A program made the translations under genes and the position numbers. From positions 62,001 to 126,000 of the forward strand of contig JACRPM010000007.1 in assembly GCA_016223205.1 (NCBI GenBank): a stretch of DNA of 64,000 nucleotides, written 5' to 3'. The notes beneath the pieces are model-generated. The model had not been told where the DNA came from, searched no databases, and was given only the letters and a program-made list of their open reading frames with translations. Below, one piece after another: positions 7,904-16,300 of the stretch. The stretch is from Candidatus Saganbacteria bacterium (GTDB taxonomy: Bacteria > Margulisbacteria > WOR-1 > XYC2-FULL-46-14 > WPAF01). Each line of letters opens with the position of its first letter. Positions within the stretch are counted from its first letter, which is position 1.

Positions 7904-10632
7904 TCTTTGATAAGCGCAGCCTGCGCGGCGGCCAGGCGGGCGATCGGCACACGGAATGGCGAACAGGAGACGTAATTCATCCCGATCTTATGGCAGAACA
8001 CCACGGACTCGGGGTCCCCCCCGTGCTCTCCGCAGATGCCGACTTTCAAGTGCTTGCGGGTCTTGCGGCCGCGGGTGATACCCATCTCGATCAGCTCCCC
8101 GATGCCTTCCTGGTCGATGGTCTGGAAAGGATCGGCCGGCAAGATCTTGTTGGTCAGATAATCCGGCAGGAACGATCCAATGTCGTCGCGGCTGAAGCCG
8201 AAGCCCATCTGGGTAAGATCATTGGTGCCGAAGGAGAAAAATTCCGCGGTTTCGGCCATCTTATTGGCGGTGAGCGCGGCGCGCGGGATCTCGATCATCG
8301 TCCCGAAGAGGAAGGGGATCTGCTTGATCTTGAGCTTCTTTATGACCTCGGCGTAGACCTTGTCGACCAGCTGTTTCTGGTCATTTAATTCGTTCACCGT
8401 ACAGGTGACCGGGATCATGATCTCCGGCAGCGCTTTTTTCCCGGCTTTGATCAATTCCCCGGCGGCCTCGAGTATGGCCCGGATCTGCATTTCGGAAACC
8501 TCGGGGTAGGTGACCCCCAGACGGACCCCGCGGTGGCCCAGCATGGGGTTGTTCTCTTTCAAGCTCTCGCCGCGCTTTTTAACTTCCGCCACGTTCACCC
8601 CCAGGTCCTGGGCTAATGCCTCTAAACGATCCTCGCTGTGGGGGACGAATTCATGGAGCGGCGGATCCAACAGGCGGATGGTGATAGGCAGGCCGTTCAA
8701 CTCTTCCATGGTGGCCTTGATGTCTTTTTTTACGAAGACCGAAAGTTCGGCCAGGGCGTTCACCCGTTCTTCCTTGGTCTTGCTCATGATCATCTTGCGC
8801 AGTAGGAAGAGCGGCTTATCGCTGCCTTCCCCGTAGAACATGTGCTCGGTGCGGAAAAGCCCGATGCCTTCGGCGCCGAATTGCAGGGCTTTGGCGGTAT
8901 CTTTGGGAGTATCGGCGTTGGTGCGGATATTAAGTTCGCGATATTTATCGCAAAGCTTCATCAGTTCCCGATACGCGGCATTATGCTCGACGTCCACATC
9001 CTTAAGCGCCATGTCGGCCTGGTAAACCAACCCGCGTGTGCCGTTCAGCGATATCCACTCGCCTTCTTTGATCTCTTCACCGCTTTTGGTAGTGAAGGAA
9101 TGGCGGCCAACCTCGATATCGGAGCAGCCCACTACACAGCATTTTCCCCAGCCCCGTGCGACCAGCGCGGCGTGGCTGGTCATGCCTCCCTTGGAGGTTA
9201 AGATCGCTTGAGCTTTGTGCATGCCGTCCACGTCTTCGGGGGAGGTCTCTTCGCGGACCAGGATCACTTTCTCGCCCCGCGCCGCCCAGGCCACCGCGTC
9301 TTCGGAGGTGAACACTGCGCGGCCCTTGGCCCCGCCCGGCCCTGCCGGCAGCCCCTTGGCGATGGCCTTGGTGACTTTTTCGGCTTCGGGATCGAGCATG
9401 GGCAGCAGCAGTTCAACTAATTGCGTCGGCTGCACCCGCAGCAGGGCTTCCTTATCGGAGATCAGCTTTTCCTTGAACATTTCGGTCGCCATGCGGACCG
9501 CGGCCACGCCGTTGCGTTTGCCCACCCGGCACTGCAGCATGAAAAGCTTGCCTTTTTCGATGGTGAACTCGATATCCTGCATATCGCGGTAATGGAGTTC
9601 CAGCCGTTTTTCAATATTATCCAGTTCTTGATAGATCTTGGGCATGGTCTTTTGGAGAGTTGGCAGCTGTTTGCTGTGATCGTTCTTAGAATATTCGTTG
9701 ATAGGGGAGGGGGTGCGGATGCCGGCCACCACGTCCTCACCCTGGGCGTTGACCAGATATTCCCCGTAAAAATTCTTCTCTCCGGTGCCGGGGTTGCGGG
9801 TAAAGGCCACGCCGGTGGCGGAATCGTCCCCCATGTTGCCGAAGACCATGGCCTGGACGTTGACCGCGGTGCCCCATTCGTTGGGGATCTTTTCGATGCG
9901 GCGGTATTCGATCGCGCGTTTGCCGTTCCAGCTCATGAACACGGCGCCGATGCCGCCCCAGAGCTGTTCGGTGGGATCCTCGGGAAAGGGTTTTCCTAAA
10001 ACTTCTTCAACCTTGAGCTTGAACTCGGCCACCAGTTTTTTAAGCTCCGCGACGGTCAATTCGGTATCGGTCTTGTAGCCCTTTTGCTTTTTGACCTCGC
10101 CCAGCTTTTCATCGAGGAGCTTGCGGATGCCCTTGCCGCCCTTGGGTTCGAGACCCTCGGCTTTTTCCATCACTACATCGGCGTACATCATGATGAGGCG
10201 GCGGTAAGCGTCGTAAGCAAAACGCGCATTGCCGGTTTGCTCGATCAATCCTTTGATGGTGACGTCATTTAAGCCGACATTAAGCACCGTATCCATCATG
10301 CCGGGCATGGAGCGGCGCGCGCCGCTGCGAACCGAGACCAGCAGGGGATTCTTGGGATCGCCGAATTTTTTCCCCATGAGGTTCTCGACATTAAGGAGCG
10401 CGGACTCGGTCTGGGCCTTAAGCTCTTTGGGATAAGAGCGCTTATGGTCGTAATAATAAGTGCAAACCTCGGTGGTGATGGTAAATCCCGGCGGCACGGG
10501 CAGGCGCAGTTTTGGATGCCCCGCCATTTCCGCCAGATTAGCCCCCTTGCCCCCCAAAAGATTCTTCATCGATTCGTTGCCGTCCGCTTTGCCCCCGCCG
10601 AAACGATACACGTACTTTTTCCCTTTTGCCAT
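7900..10632 (-). CDS. ppdK: Pyruvate, phosphate dikinase
   Basis: 910 aa; interconverts pyruvate + ATP + Pi and PEP + AMP + PPi. The N-terminal ATP-grasp domain opens with MKNLLGGKGANLAEM. The swivelling phosphohistidine domain has KGGMTSHAALVARGWGKCC, with the catalytic His inside MTSHAA. The C-terminal PEP-binding TIM barrel has GIGLFRTEHMF, the long RLLDPPLHEFVP segment and GTNDLTQMGFGFSRDD. Full length for the family. ATG 10632 follows AAGGAGAAGG, and a TTG 18 nt upstream is inside that site, so it is not the start. In many uncultured anaerobes this enzyme runs a PPi-linked glycolysis; direction here is unknown. It heads the dgt-dnaG-rpoD string. Confidence 0.96.
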   Translation of the reverse strand: MAKGKKYVYRFGGGKADGNESMKNLLGGKGANLAEMAGHPKLRLPVPPGFTITTEVCTYYYDHKRSYPKELKAQTESALLNVENLMGKKFGDPKNPLLVSVRSGARRSMPGMMDTVLNVGLNDVTIKGLIEQTGNARFAYDAYRRLIMMYADVVMEKAEGLEPKGGKGIRKLLDEKLGEVKKQKGYKTDTELTVAELKKLVAEFKLKVEEVLGKPFPEDPTEQLWGGIGAVFMSWNGKRAIEYRRIEKIPNEWGTAVNVQAMVFGNMGDDSATGVAFTRNPGTGEKNFYGEYLVNAQGEDVVAGIRTPSPINEYSKNDHSKQLPTLQKTMPKIYQELDNIEKRLELHYRDMQDIEFTIEKGKLFMLQCRVGKRNGVAAVRMATEMFKEKLISDKEALLRVQPTQLVELLLPMLDPEAEKVTKAIAKGLPAGPGGAKGRAVFTSEDAVAWAARGEKVILVREETSPEDVDGMHKAQAILTSKGGMTSHAALVARGWGKCCVVGCSDIEVGRHSFTTKSGEEIKEGEWISLNGTRGLVYQADMALKDVDVEHNAAYRELMKLCDKYRELNIRTNADTPKDTAKALQFGAEGIGLFRTEHMFYGEGSDKPLFLLRKMIMSKTKEERVNALAELSVFVKKDIKATMEELNGLPITIRLLDPPLHEFVPHSEDRLEALAQDLGVNVAEVKKRGESLKENNPMLGHRGVRLGVTYPEVSEMQIRAILEAAGELIKAGKKALPEIMIPVTCTVNELNDQKQLVDKVYAEVIKKLKIKQIPFLFGTMIEIPRAALTANKMAETAEFFSFGTNDLTQMGFGFSRDDIGSFLPDYLTNKILPADPFQTIDQEGIGELIEMGITRGRKTRKHLKVGICGEHGGDPESVVFCHKIGMNYVSCSPFRVPIARLAAAQAALIKE

Positions 10633-10657
10633 TTTACCTTCTCCTTTCAAAATAGAG

Positions 10658-10730
10658 TGGAGCTGGGGGGAGTTGAACCCCCGACCTCTTGACTGCCAGT
10701 CAAGCGTTCTCCCAACTGAACTACAGCCCC
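10658..10730 (-). tRNA. tRNA-Ala (GGC anticodon)
   Basis: 73 nt cloverleaf: acceptor GGGGCTG/CAGCTCC with one G-T pair, anticodon arm CTTGA-CTGGCAG-TCAAG, T arm GGGGGTTCAACTCCCCC, no encoded CCA. It lies 25 nt before ppdK on the same strand and may be cotranscribed with it. Confidence 0.94.
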
Positions 10731-10767
10731 GCCTACGCTAAAGCTCCGGCGGGCAGGCCCACCGTGC

Positions 10768-11118
10768 TCACACGTGATATACGATTGCCTCCTTCCCCCA
10801 TAATCCTTCGATATCGTAATATTCCCTCATCCGGGGAGTCATTACATGCACGATGATCGTCCCCAGGTCCAAAACCAGCCAGCCCGATTCCACTTCGCCC
10901 TCATAATTGATGCCTTTTATCCCCGATCTTTTTACCCTTAGTTCCAGCTCGCGGGCGATGGCGCGCAGCTGCGGATTGCTCTCCCCGCTCATCAATACCA
11001 AATGATCGAACATCCCGGCGTGCGGCGGACGCAGGGTCAACACCGTGGTGTTCACCGCCTTCTTGTCTTCCGCGGTCTTGATAACCAGCTCCAATAGGGG
11101 GTCTTTTTTACTCTTCAA
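10768..11118 (-). CDS. rsfS: Ribosomal silencing factor RsfS (Iojap family)
   Basis: 116 aa, the usual length. Binds ribosomal protein uL14 and blocks subunit joining when nutrients are short. Seen: LELVIKTAEDKKAVNTTVLTL near the N-terminus, then the family signature YEGEVESGWLVLDLGTIIVH and MREYYDIEGLWG. The only suitable start is TTG at 11118, directly after the TGA of the upstream LCP gene, with AAGGAAG a few bases before it. The order yqeK-LCP-rsfS is a common bacterial cluster and supports the call. Confidence 0.94.
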   Translation of the reverse strand: MKSKKDPLLELVIKTAEDKKAVNTTVLTLRPPHAGMFDHLVLMSGESNPQLRAIARELELRVKRSGIKGINYEGEVESGWLVLDLGTIIVHVMTPRMREYYDIEGLWGKEAIVYHV

Positions 11119-12123
11119 TCAACTTCCTTTGAGGTACTGGTTGACCAGCCGCCCTACGGTCTCCATGTCCGGTTTCATGTAATAGACCCCGTTCAGCATA
11201 AGGTCGGTCCCCGGGATGGTCTCGATCCGGATCGATCCAAAATCGTACACCCGGCGCATGGAAAGCGCCAAGCCGATAACATCCCGAGTGTTCAAATTGG
11301 TATCCATATAAGAGAATAATTTTAATAAAAGTTGCGGGGAATGCATGAGATTATCCTTGTTGGTCAGCTGGCTGGCCAGGGCGCGGATGAACTTCTGCTG
11401 TCTCAATATCCGGTTGAGGTCCCCGCCGTCGTGCCGGTAGCGCAGGTAAGTGAGCGCCTGATGGCCGGTCAATTTTTGCATGCCGGGATAAAGGTCTACG
11501 AACAGGTTTTGCGAGTGATCGATATAATACATGCGTTTTTCGACATCGATATTTACCCCGCCGACCTCGTCTATCAGGTTCTCCAACCCCTTCATGTCAA
11601 TAGAAATGTAGTAAGGGATCTGGATCCCTAAGAAATTTTCGGCAGTGTGGCGAGCCAGCTCCGGGCCTCCGAAGGCGAAAGCGTGATTGACCTTATCCAG
11701 GTTCCTCCCGGGTATTTCAACTATGGTATCGCGCGGGATAGAAACGGCAGTGGCGGTGTTATTGGCCGGGTCGATGTGCACCACGATCATAGTGTCGGAC
11801 CGGTGGACGCCGTCGGAGGCATCCAATCCCATTACCAGAATATTGGTTTCCTTGAGGAGTTTATCCCCCGGCATAAGCGTCAACAGGGTCTCGAACAGCA
11901 TAAAGCGGGAAAAGATAGCCAGGGTGAAACCCAAAAGAGCCGAAAAAGAGATCAGCAGCACCAAACCGACGGTCGCTACAACCATAGGCCAGCGCGAAGG
12001 CCGCTTGGCCGGTTTAGGTTTCAGCTCCGGTGTGGGCAAAGGATTGGGCATAGGAGGAGCGGGAGGGATCACATCCTTCTTATAGATCCGTTTTAAATAT
12101 TCGCTTTCCCAGGTATCGCTCAT
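11119..12123 (-). CDS. LytR-CpsA-Psr (LCP) family wall-polymer transferase
   Basis: 334 aa. A proline-rich cytoplasmic N-terminus (residues 1-45), one transmembrane helix (about 47-72, MVVATVGLVLLISFSALLG), then an extracytoplasmic LCP domain with DTMIVVHIDP, the arginine-rich pocket AVSIPRDTIVEIPG and KVNHAFAFGG, and YLRYRHDGGDLNRILRQQKF. LCP enzymes move lipid-linked glycopolymers onto peptidoglycan or another acceptor; the polymer here is unknown. Start and stop join the neighbours without gaps (ATGA with yqeK; TGA then TTG with rsfS). Confidence 0.9.
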   Translation of the reverse strand: MSDTWESEYLKRIYKKDVIPPAPPMPNPLPTPELKPKPAKRPSRWPMVVATVGLVLLISFSALLGFTLAIFSRFMLFETLLTLMPGDKLLKETNILVMGLDASDGVHRSDTMIVVHIDPANNTATAVSIPRDTIVEIPGRNLDKVNHAFAFGGPELARHTAENFLGIQIPYYISIDMKGLENLIDEVGGVNIDVEKRMYYIDHSQNLFVDLYPGMQKLTGHQALTYLRYRHDGGDLNRILRQQKFIRALASQLTNKDNLMHSPQLLLKLFSYMDTNLNTRDVIGLALSMRRVYDFGSIRIETIPGTDLMLNGVYYMKPDMETVGRLVNQYLKGS

Positions 12124-12692
12124 ATTTTATTATTTATTAATAACCAATTCCGGGTCAAGATCGTCCCTTCAAATATCGGCAGGTCTTGCTCGATCAGATG
12201 CGCGATCATTTTATCGATCGAGGCCAAAATAGCCCGGTCCAAATCCTTATCTGCCAGTTCTCTAACCTTTTCAACCCCGGAATAATCCCGATCCGACTCG
12301 ATATGGTCGGCCAGGTAAACCACTTTTTCCAGTTTGCTCATGTTCGGCCGGCCCACGGTGTGACTCTCGATGGCCTGCAACACATCGGGATCGGTCACCC
12401 CGAATCGATCCCGCGCGATTTTAGCCGACAAGCGGGCGTGCAAGAGCTTGGGTTCCAATTCCTCGATGGGATCGATCTTATATCCGCCCTCCCGGGCGCT
12501 CTTTAACATTCCTTCGCGATTGAGATAACGGGAACAATCGTGGAGCAGGGCCGCGATCCCGGCCGGCTCCACCGAAACCTTGAATCTTCGGGCCAATTCT
12601 TCGGCCTGCTCCATCACCCGCAACGAATGCTCAAAACGTTCTTTAGGGAGCAGCTTTTTAAGGCCGGCTTTTAGGGAATTTAGGTCCGGCAT
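12120..12692 (-). CDS. yqeK: YqeK-like HD-domain phosphohydrolase (symmetrical Ap4A hydrolase)
   Basis: 190 aa. HD-fold residues: H in RFEHSLRVMEQAEEL, HD in ALLHDCSRYL, H in LLHARLSAKIA, the pattern AIESHTVGRPNMSKLEKVVYLADHIE, and D in ADKDLDRAIL. This is the YqeK arrangement; family members hydrolyse Ap4A to two ADP. In many bacteria it follows nadD. Here the upstream gene is an RNA-binding protein instead, and the two overlap by TGATG. The C-terminus ends in the LCP start. Confidence 0.87.
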   Translation of the reverse strand: MPDLNSLKAGLKKLLPKERFEHSLRVMEQAEELARRFKVSVEPAGIAALLHDCSRYLNREGMLKSAREGGYKIDPIEELEPKLLHARLSAKIARDRFGVTDPDVLQAIESHTVGRPNMSKLEKVVYLADHIESDRDYSGVEKVRELADKDLDRAILASIDKMIAHLIEQDLPIFEGTILTRNWLLINNKI

Positions 12693-12946
12693 CAGGTCTT
12701 TTTGGGTTTGGGACGGGCTTCGCTTATGGTAACGTTGCGTCCGCCCAGGGATTGGCCGTTTAGGCCCTTGATCACCTTTTCGGCATCCTCATCGGCCACT
12801 TCCACAAAGCCGAATCCCTTGCTACGGCCCTCGGGCCCCTCGGTGATGATGCGGGCCGAACTAGCCGGGGCGCAAATGGTGATAAATTCCACGAGCTGGG
12901 CTTCGGTCAGGTTATAGGCCAAATTTCCAACATATAAGGTTTTCAC
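12692..12946 (-). CDS. Small single-RRM RNA-binding protein
   Basis: 84 aa. One complete RRM: RNP2 as TLYVGNLAYNLT (residues 3-14) and RNP1 as SKGFGFVEVAD (about 43-53), followed by a short basic tail ARPKPKKT. Cyanobacterial Rbp-type and other bacterial glycine-poor RRM proteins look like this, and bind single-stranded RNA. GTG 12946 is chosen because GAGGAGGG lies 5-6 nt upstream and the protein then begins VKTLYVGNL; a GTG five codons earlier would overlap that site. It heads the yqeK-LCP-rsfS string and diverges from the GlmU-like gene. Confidence 0.9.
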   Translation of the reverse strand: MKTLYVGNLAYNLTEAQLVEFITICAPASSARIITEGPEGRSKGFGFVEVADEDAEKVIKGLNGQSLGGRNVTISEARPKPKKT

Positions 12947-12971
12947 ACAGTCCCTCCTCACACAAATTTCT

Positions 12972-13001
12972 ATTTTATTATAATGTAAGGGGGTTTGTCA
13001 A
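12972..13001 (-). promoter_or_regulatory. Sigma-70-type promoter for the RRM-yqeK-LCP-rsfS string
   Basis: On the minus strand TTGACA (12996-13001), 18 nt, TAAAAT (12972-12977). A TATAAT at 12977-12982 is also present but would leave only 13 nt. The -35 shares its bases with the -35 of the opposite promoter (TTGTCA on plus), so the two genes are read from back-to-back promoters. Confidence 0.6.
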
Positions 13002-13023
13002 GCGGAGGGAGATGCGATATACT
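12995..13023 (+). promoter_or_regulatory. Sigma-70-type promoter for the GlmU-like gene
   Basis: TTGTCA (12995-13000), 17 nt, TATACT (13018-13023). The ATG at 13032 is only 8 nt past the -10 box and has no clear Shine-Dalgarno, so the transcript is probably leaderless or nearly so. Confidence 0.7.
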
Positions 13024-13031
13024 AGGCCGAT

Positions 13032-13769
13032 ATGGACGACCTGCGGGCAATAATTTTGGCGGCGGGGAAGGGCGTGCGCATGAGATCCGACCTTCCCAAG
13101 GTCTTTCATAATGCTCTGGGCAAACCCCTCCTGGCTTATGTTATCGAAACGGTCCAGAAGCTTGGCGTCCAAAAGATCTATGTCGTAGTGGGCCATAAAA
13201 AAGAGGTCATCACCGATCATTTCAAGGATTCAGGCGTGGAATTTATGGAACAAAAAGAACAATTGGGAACCGGCCACGCGGTGATGCAGGTTGCGCCCCG
13301 CCTTAAGGGATTTTACGGCGAGGTTTTGGTGCTGGCGGGGGATGTGCCGCTCCTAAAAGTCGGGACGCTTAAAGGATTGATCGAATTTCATCGCCGGAAT
13401 AAAGCCGCCGCGACCGATCTGACCGCCAACCTCCCCGATGCCGCAAGCTACGGACGCATTATCCGCGATAAAGCCGGCCAGATCATTCGAATTGTAGAGA
13501 AAAAGGACGCCTCACCGGAGGATTTGAAGATTACAGAGATAAATACCGGCACATTTTGCTTCAATTCTCCGGCGCTATTTGAAGCGCTTTCCGAGGTCAA
13601 ATCCGAGAACGCGCAGAAAGAATATTATTTAACCGATACCATCGAGATCTTAAGGGAAAAAGGCCTGCCGGTTTTTGCTTTTTTGGCTTCCGACTGGCGC
13701 GAAACCCTGGGAGTCAATACCCCGGATGAGCTTAAACAGATCGAAGACCTCCTGAAATCCCGCCCCTAA
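13032..13769 (+). CDS. GlmU-like UDP-N-acetylglucosamine pyrophosphorylase, nucleotidyltransferase domain only
   Basis: 245 aa. Rossmann-like sugar-1-phosphate nucleotidyltransferase: signature LRAIILAAGKGVRMRSDLPKV (residues 4-24), EQLGTGHAV, VLAGDVPLL (metal Asp) and the substrate segment SYGRIIRDKAG...IVEKKDA...EINTGTF. It matches the N-terminal half of GlmU. The C-terminal left-handed beta-helix that acetylates GlcN-1-P is missing, and the gene ends cleanly rather than by frameshift. If the acetyltransferase step exists in this organism it must be a separate gene. The 3' end of the gene carries the -35 of the next promoter. Confidence 0.85.
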   Translation: MDDLRAIILAAGKGVRMRSDLPKVFHNALGKPLLAYVIETVQKLGVQKIYVVVGHKKEVITDHFKDSGVEFMEQKEQLGTGHAVMQVAPRLKGFYGEVLVLAGDVPLLKVGTLKGLIEFHRRNKAAATDLTANLPDAASYGRIIRDKAGQIIRIVEKKDASPEDLKITEINTGTFCFNSPALFEALSEVKSENAQKEYYLTDTIEILREKGLPVFAFLASDWRETLGVNTPDELKQIEDLLKSRP

Positions 13770-13780
13770 ATCGACGATAT
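13753..13780 (+). promoter_or_regulatory. Sigma-28-like promoter 1 (for the gene at 13790)
   Basis: TGAAATCC (13753-13760), 12 nt, GACGATAT (13773-13780). The weakest of ten sites in this window with the same 28-bp layout. It overlaps the end of the GlmU-like gene and leaves 9 nt before ATG 13790. Confidence 0.6.
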
Positions 13781-13789
13781 ATATCCAGG

Positions 13790-14392
13790 ATGATAGATTC
13801 ACCGACCGCTTTTTTTACCGTCGGCAAGTCGCTACGCATGGCGACCTTGTCGTGGCACGGCTTTAAGATCCGGCTCCGCACTTACCAGCTCAAAGGCGAA
13901 ACCCTAAGAAAGATCGGCATCAATCCCGATTATTGTCCGAAAGGGGTGGAGATCGGTCTGACCACCCCGGCTTATTTTAGAACTATCCAGCAGATCATGG
14001 GGATCGGGAATAACCGGTTGGGAGGCATCTACCATCCCCGACTGGAAAAAGTTCTGGTCCCGGAGAATATCAGCCAAATTAAACTTTGCCATGAGGTGCT
14101 CCATGCGGCATTTGACGCCCTTCCCCTTTCAGCGCGGGAAGCTTTTTCCCATCTGGTGAACGAGAGCCAAAAGCGTACGCCCGAATCCAGGTTTTTTAAG
14201 GGTGTTGCACAACGCACCAATGGCGATCGTCTCTTTTCTACCGAGGTCTTCGCTTTCGCCGGCACCAAAGTGATCTTTGAGAAGATGGGGAGAGGAGAGG
14301 TAGAACACGATCTGGGAGAGGTTCCCCCGGAACTTAAGGGCTATTTTGAAAGATCGGTAGTGGATCCCCGCCTGCTGCCAGCCGCCGCCTGA
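13790..14392 (+). CDS. Putative zincin-type metalloprotein, unknown family
   Basis: 200 aa, no signal peptide. Residues 101-105 read HEVLH within KLCHEVLHAAFDALP, which fits the HExxH zinc-peptidase motif with hydrophobic flanks. A Glu (about 152, in STEVFAFAGT) lies 47 residues on and could be the third ligand of a gluzincin-like site. The protein ends in a short alanine-rich tail. It has its own sigma-28-like promoter and starts a row of genes with such promoters. I do not recognise the family; protease activity is inferred from the motif alone, and the cytoplasmic location from the lack of an export signal. Confidence 0.6.
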   Translation: MIDSPTAFFTVGKSLRMATLSWHGFKIRLRTYQLKGETLRKIGINPDYCPKGVEIGLTTPAYFRTIQQIMGIGNNRLGGIYHPRLEKVLVPENISQIKLCHEVLHAAFDALPLSAREAFSHLVNESQKRTPESRFFKGVAQRTNGDRLFSTEVFAFAGTKVIFEKMGRGEVEHDLGEVPPELKGYFERSVVDPRLLPAAA

Positions 14393-14400
14393 AAATCACC

Positions 14401-14428
14401 TGAAATTATTTTCTTTCCACACCGATAT
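14401..14428 (+). promoter_or_regulatory. Sigma-28-like promoter 2 (for the gene at 14492)
   Basis: TGAAATTA (14401-14408), 12 nt, ACCGATAT (14421-14428). It has the same layout as the other nine sites. Unlike most of its neighbours it leaves a 63-nt leader, which contains a perfect inverted repeat. Confidence 0.75.
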
Positions 14429-14438
14429 CATGTGTTAG

Positions 14439-14460
14439 CCATGCACCATACGGTGCATGG
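14439..14460 (+). repeat. Perfect 9-bp inverted repeat in a leader
   Basis: CCATGCACC, 4-nt spacer ATAC, GGTGCATGG, placed 11 nt after the -10 box and about 30 nt before ATG 14492. No T tract follows, so it is not an intrinsic terminator. It could be a 5' stabilising hairpin in the mRNA or a palindromic operator. Confidence 0.7.
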
Positions 14461-14491
14461 TTAGCCAGTATATCAATAGAAAGGAAAATTC

Positions 14492-16300
14492 ATGGCATTT
14501 TTAGAAAGAGCCCGCAGTGTCGTTCCCCACTTAAGATATGAAGGTCCTCAAGCTTGTATCGGTCCCCGAGTAACCCAGGAGATAATCGCCGGCATCGACC
14601 GCCGGCAAACACCGCGGCAGATAGCCGAAAGATTGACAGCGATCGAAGGGGTGGGTGCTAAGGTAGAAGAAATAGAAGACCTGCTTATAAAGCACCAGGT
14701 CCTCTCCGACATTGTATCGGTAGCACGTTTAAATGAGATCGTATCCGCCGCCGCCCATAAGACCGCCTCGATCCAGAACGTGCTCAACCTCCTGCGGGGC
14801 GTGCAGACCGCTTTCGATGTCGATCGGGTGATCGCCCGGGAAGGAGGCATCAATACTTTAGGATTTTCCCGAGTGGTAGTTTGTGAGGTGGTTTCCGATG
14901 ATAAAATGGTTCCCATCAAGCAATGGACCAAAAAGGACGGGAAGATCGAGGAAGGTCCCGCTCCAACCGGCGAATCCTTGTCCGGAGACCATTTAATCTC
15001 AATCCCCGGCAACGGCAATGTTTACCTATTTGATCTCCGGGATACCGATCGTCCCATCTATAAAGAAGATATGGAACTATTGGAAAGCTTGATAAAGGCG
15101 GGAGTTGAGACCAAGCACCGCATCAAGTCCGAACGCCGGGTAAGGAACGAGAATATCTCCCATCGGACGCGCGAACTCGTTTCTCGCCAGGCCAACGACA
15201 TCCCCGACCTGATGAAGGTACTCTTGATTTCGGTTGGTTTCAATTTTCACGTGAATATAGCCGCTATATTTATGCGGGTTCCCCGCACCAATGAATATAA
15301 GGGAATCTTTGGCCTGGGCTCGCTTACCGAGGAAGAGCATCATCAGGCACTGGATAATCTGGCCGGGGTCAGGACCGAAGAAGATGTATTGGCGGTGGTG
15401 AAGTCCCAACGGAAAGTTGATTCGGTTTTTAATCAGCTGATCAGCAAGCTGAAATGGGAGGGGGAACTTAAAGAAGCGGTGGTGGTACGGGACGGCAGGT
15501 TCTATGATTCCGCAGGAAAAGAATTCGAAACCCCGCCTGCGGTTGCTGAATATTTATTGGGCATTGCGGAACTTCCACCTAAGGCAAAGGACTTTGTCGT
15601 TCTGCCGGTAAAGACCAGTAAGACCACCTATGGATTTTTGTTTCTGGCCAATCCCTGGACCGGGCGGGACATCGATCTCGAGGGTATCAGCGCCTTGAGC
15701 CGGGATTTTATAGATCTTCTGCGGGTTATGCGCCGACAAAGCGACCCGCCGGCCTCCCCCGGAGGATTGTTGCCGGTTAACCGCGACCATTTAATCGGTA
15801 TCCTACGAAGGGCTTTCAAGGGGGTTTCGGATAATGCCGAGGCGGCAAAAGAATTATTAGCCATCATCAGACCGGAAGACCGTGAAGTGGTAAATGAAGA
15901 AGATCTAAAAGAACTAGTTGAGACCTGGCGCGAGTGGCTGGGCATGCCCGAGGGCTTGATCAGGTTGGAGATAGTTGCCGGATTGGAGCCGCTAATGGAT
16001 AAGGAATGGATCGGCGCGGTGCTCGGGGCCGGCGTGATCGAGGCCCTGCAGGCCATGAAGGTCGGTTTTAATTCCGATCGGACCGGACTTTGTTTTAGCC
16101 CCCAGGATTGGGTCTCAATAAAGCTGGAAGGAAATACTATAATATTTGAAGTTTTAGAAGAAAAAACAGGGGAAGGGATGGGGATCGAAATGCTGAAGGC
16201 GCTGGATACCGAGCTCCGTAAGCAAGGAGTAGGAGGGATCAGGGTCTGGGCCGAGGGTAACACGCTCCGGGTGCGTCTGCAGGACTTCCAAAAAAAGTGA
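14492..16300 (+). CDS. Unknown 602-aa protein, possibly GAF plus degenerate kinase fold
   Basis: No signal peptide or membrane helix. Residues about 30-75 look like a small helical domain. About 90-210 could be a GAF-like sensor (TLGFSRVVVCEVVSDDKMVPIK, then SLIKAGVETKHRIKSERRV). A second similar segment follows at about 290-430. The last 60 residues resemble a histidine-kinase ATPase end, with GEGMGIEMLKALDTELRKQG and VGGIRVWAEGNTLRVRLQDF standing where G2 and the final strands would be, but no H, N or G1 box is evident. If related, it is catalytically dead. SD AAAGGAAA precedes the ATG. The stop codon TGA forms the first three bases of the next promoter's -35. Confidence 0.7.
   Translation: MAFLERARSVVPHLRYEGPQACIGPRVTQEIIAGIDRRQTPRQIAERLTAIEGVGAKVEEIEDLLIKHQVLSDIVSVARLNEIVSAAAHKTASIQNVLNLLRGVQTAFDVDRVIAREGGINTLGFSRVVVCEVVSDDKMVPIKQWTKKDGKIEEGPAPTGESLSGDHLISIPGNGNVYLFDLRDTDRPIYKEDMELLESLIKAGVETKHRIKSERRVRNENISHRTRELVSRQANDIPDLMKVLLISVGFNFHVNIAAIFMRVPRTNEYKGIFGLGSLTEEEHHQALDNLAGVRTEEDVLAVVKSQRKVDSVFNQLISKLKWEGELKEAVVVRDGRFYDSAGKEFETPPAVAEYLLGIAELPPKAKDFVVLPVKTSKTTYGFLFLANPWTGRDIDLEGISALSRDFIDLLRVMRRQSDPPASPGGLLPVNRDHLIGILRRAFKGVSDNAEAAKELLAIIRPEDREVVNEEDLKELVETWREWLGMPEGLIRLEIVAGLEPLMDKEWIGAVLGAGVIEALQAMKVGFNSDRTGLCFSPQDWVSIKLEGNTIIFEVLEEKTGEGMGIEMLKALDTELRKQGVGGIRVWAEGNTLRVRLQDFQKK

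Noticed and set aside
13024-13031. GCCGATAT directly before ATG 13032 as another sigma-28-like -10
   Set aside because: No TGAAATT/GCAAGTT box lies 12 nt upstream, and it would overlap the start; a good TTGTCA-N17-TATACT promoter is present instead.
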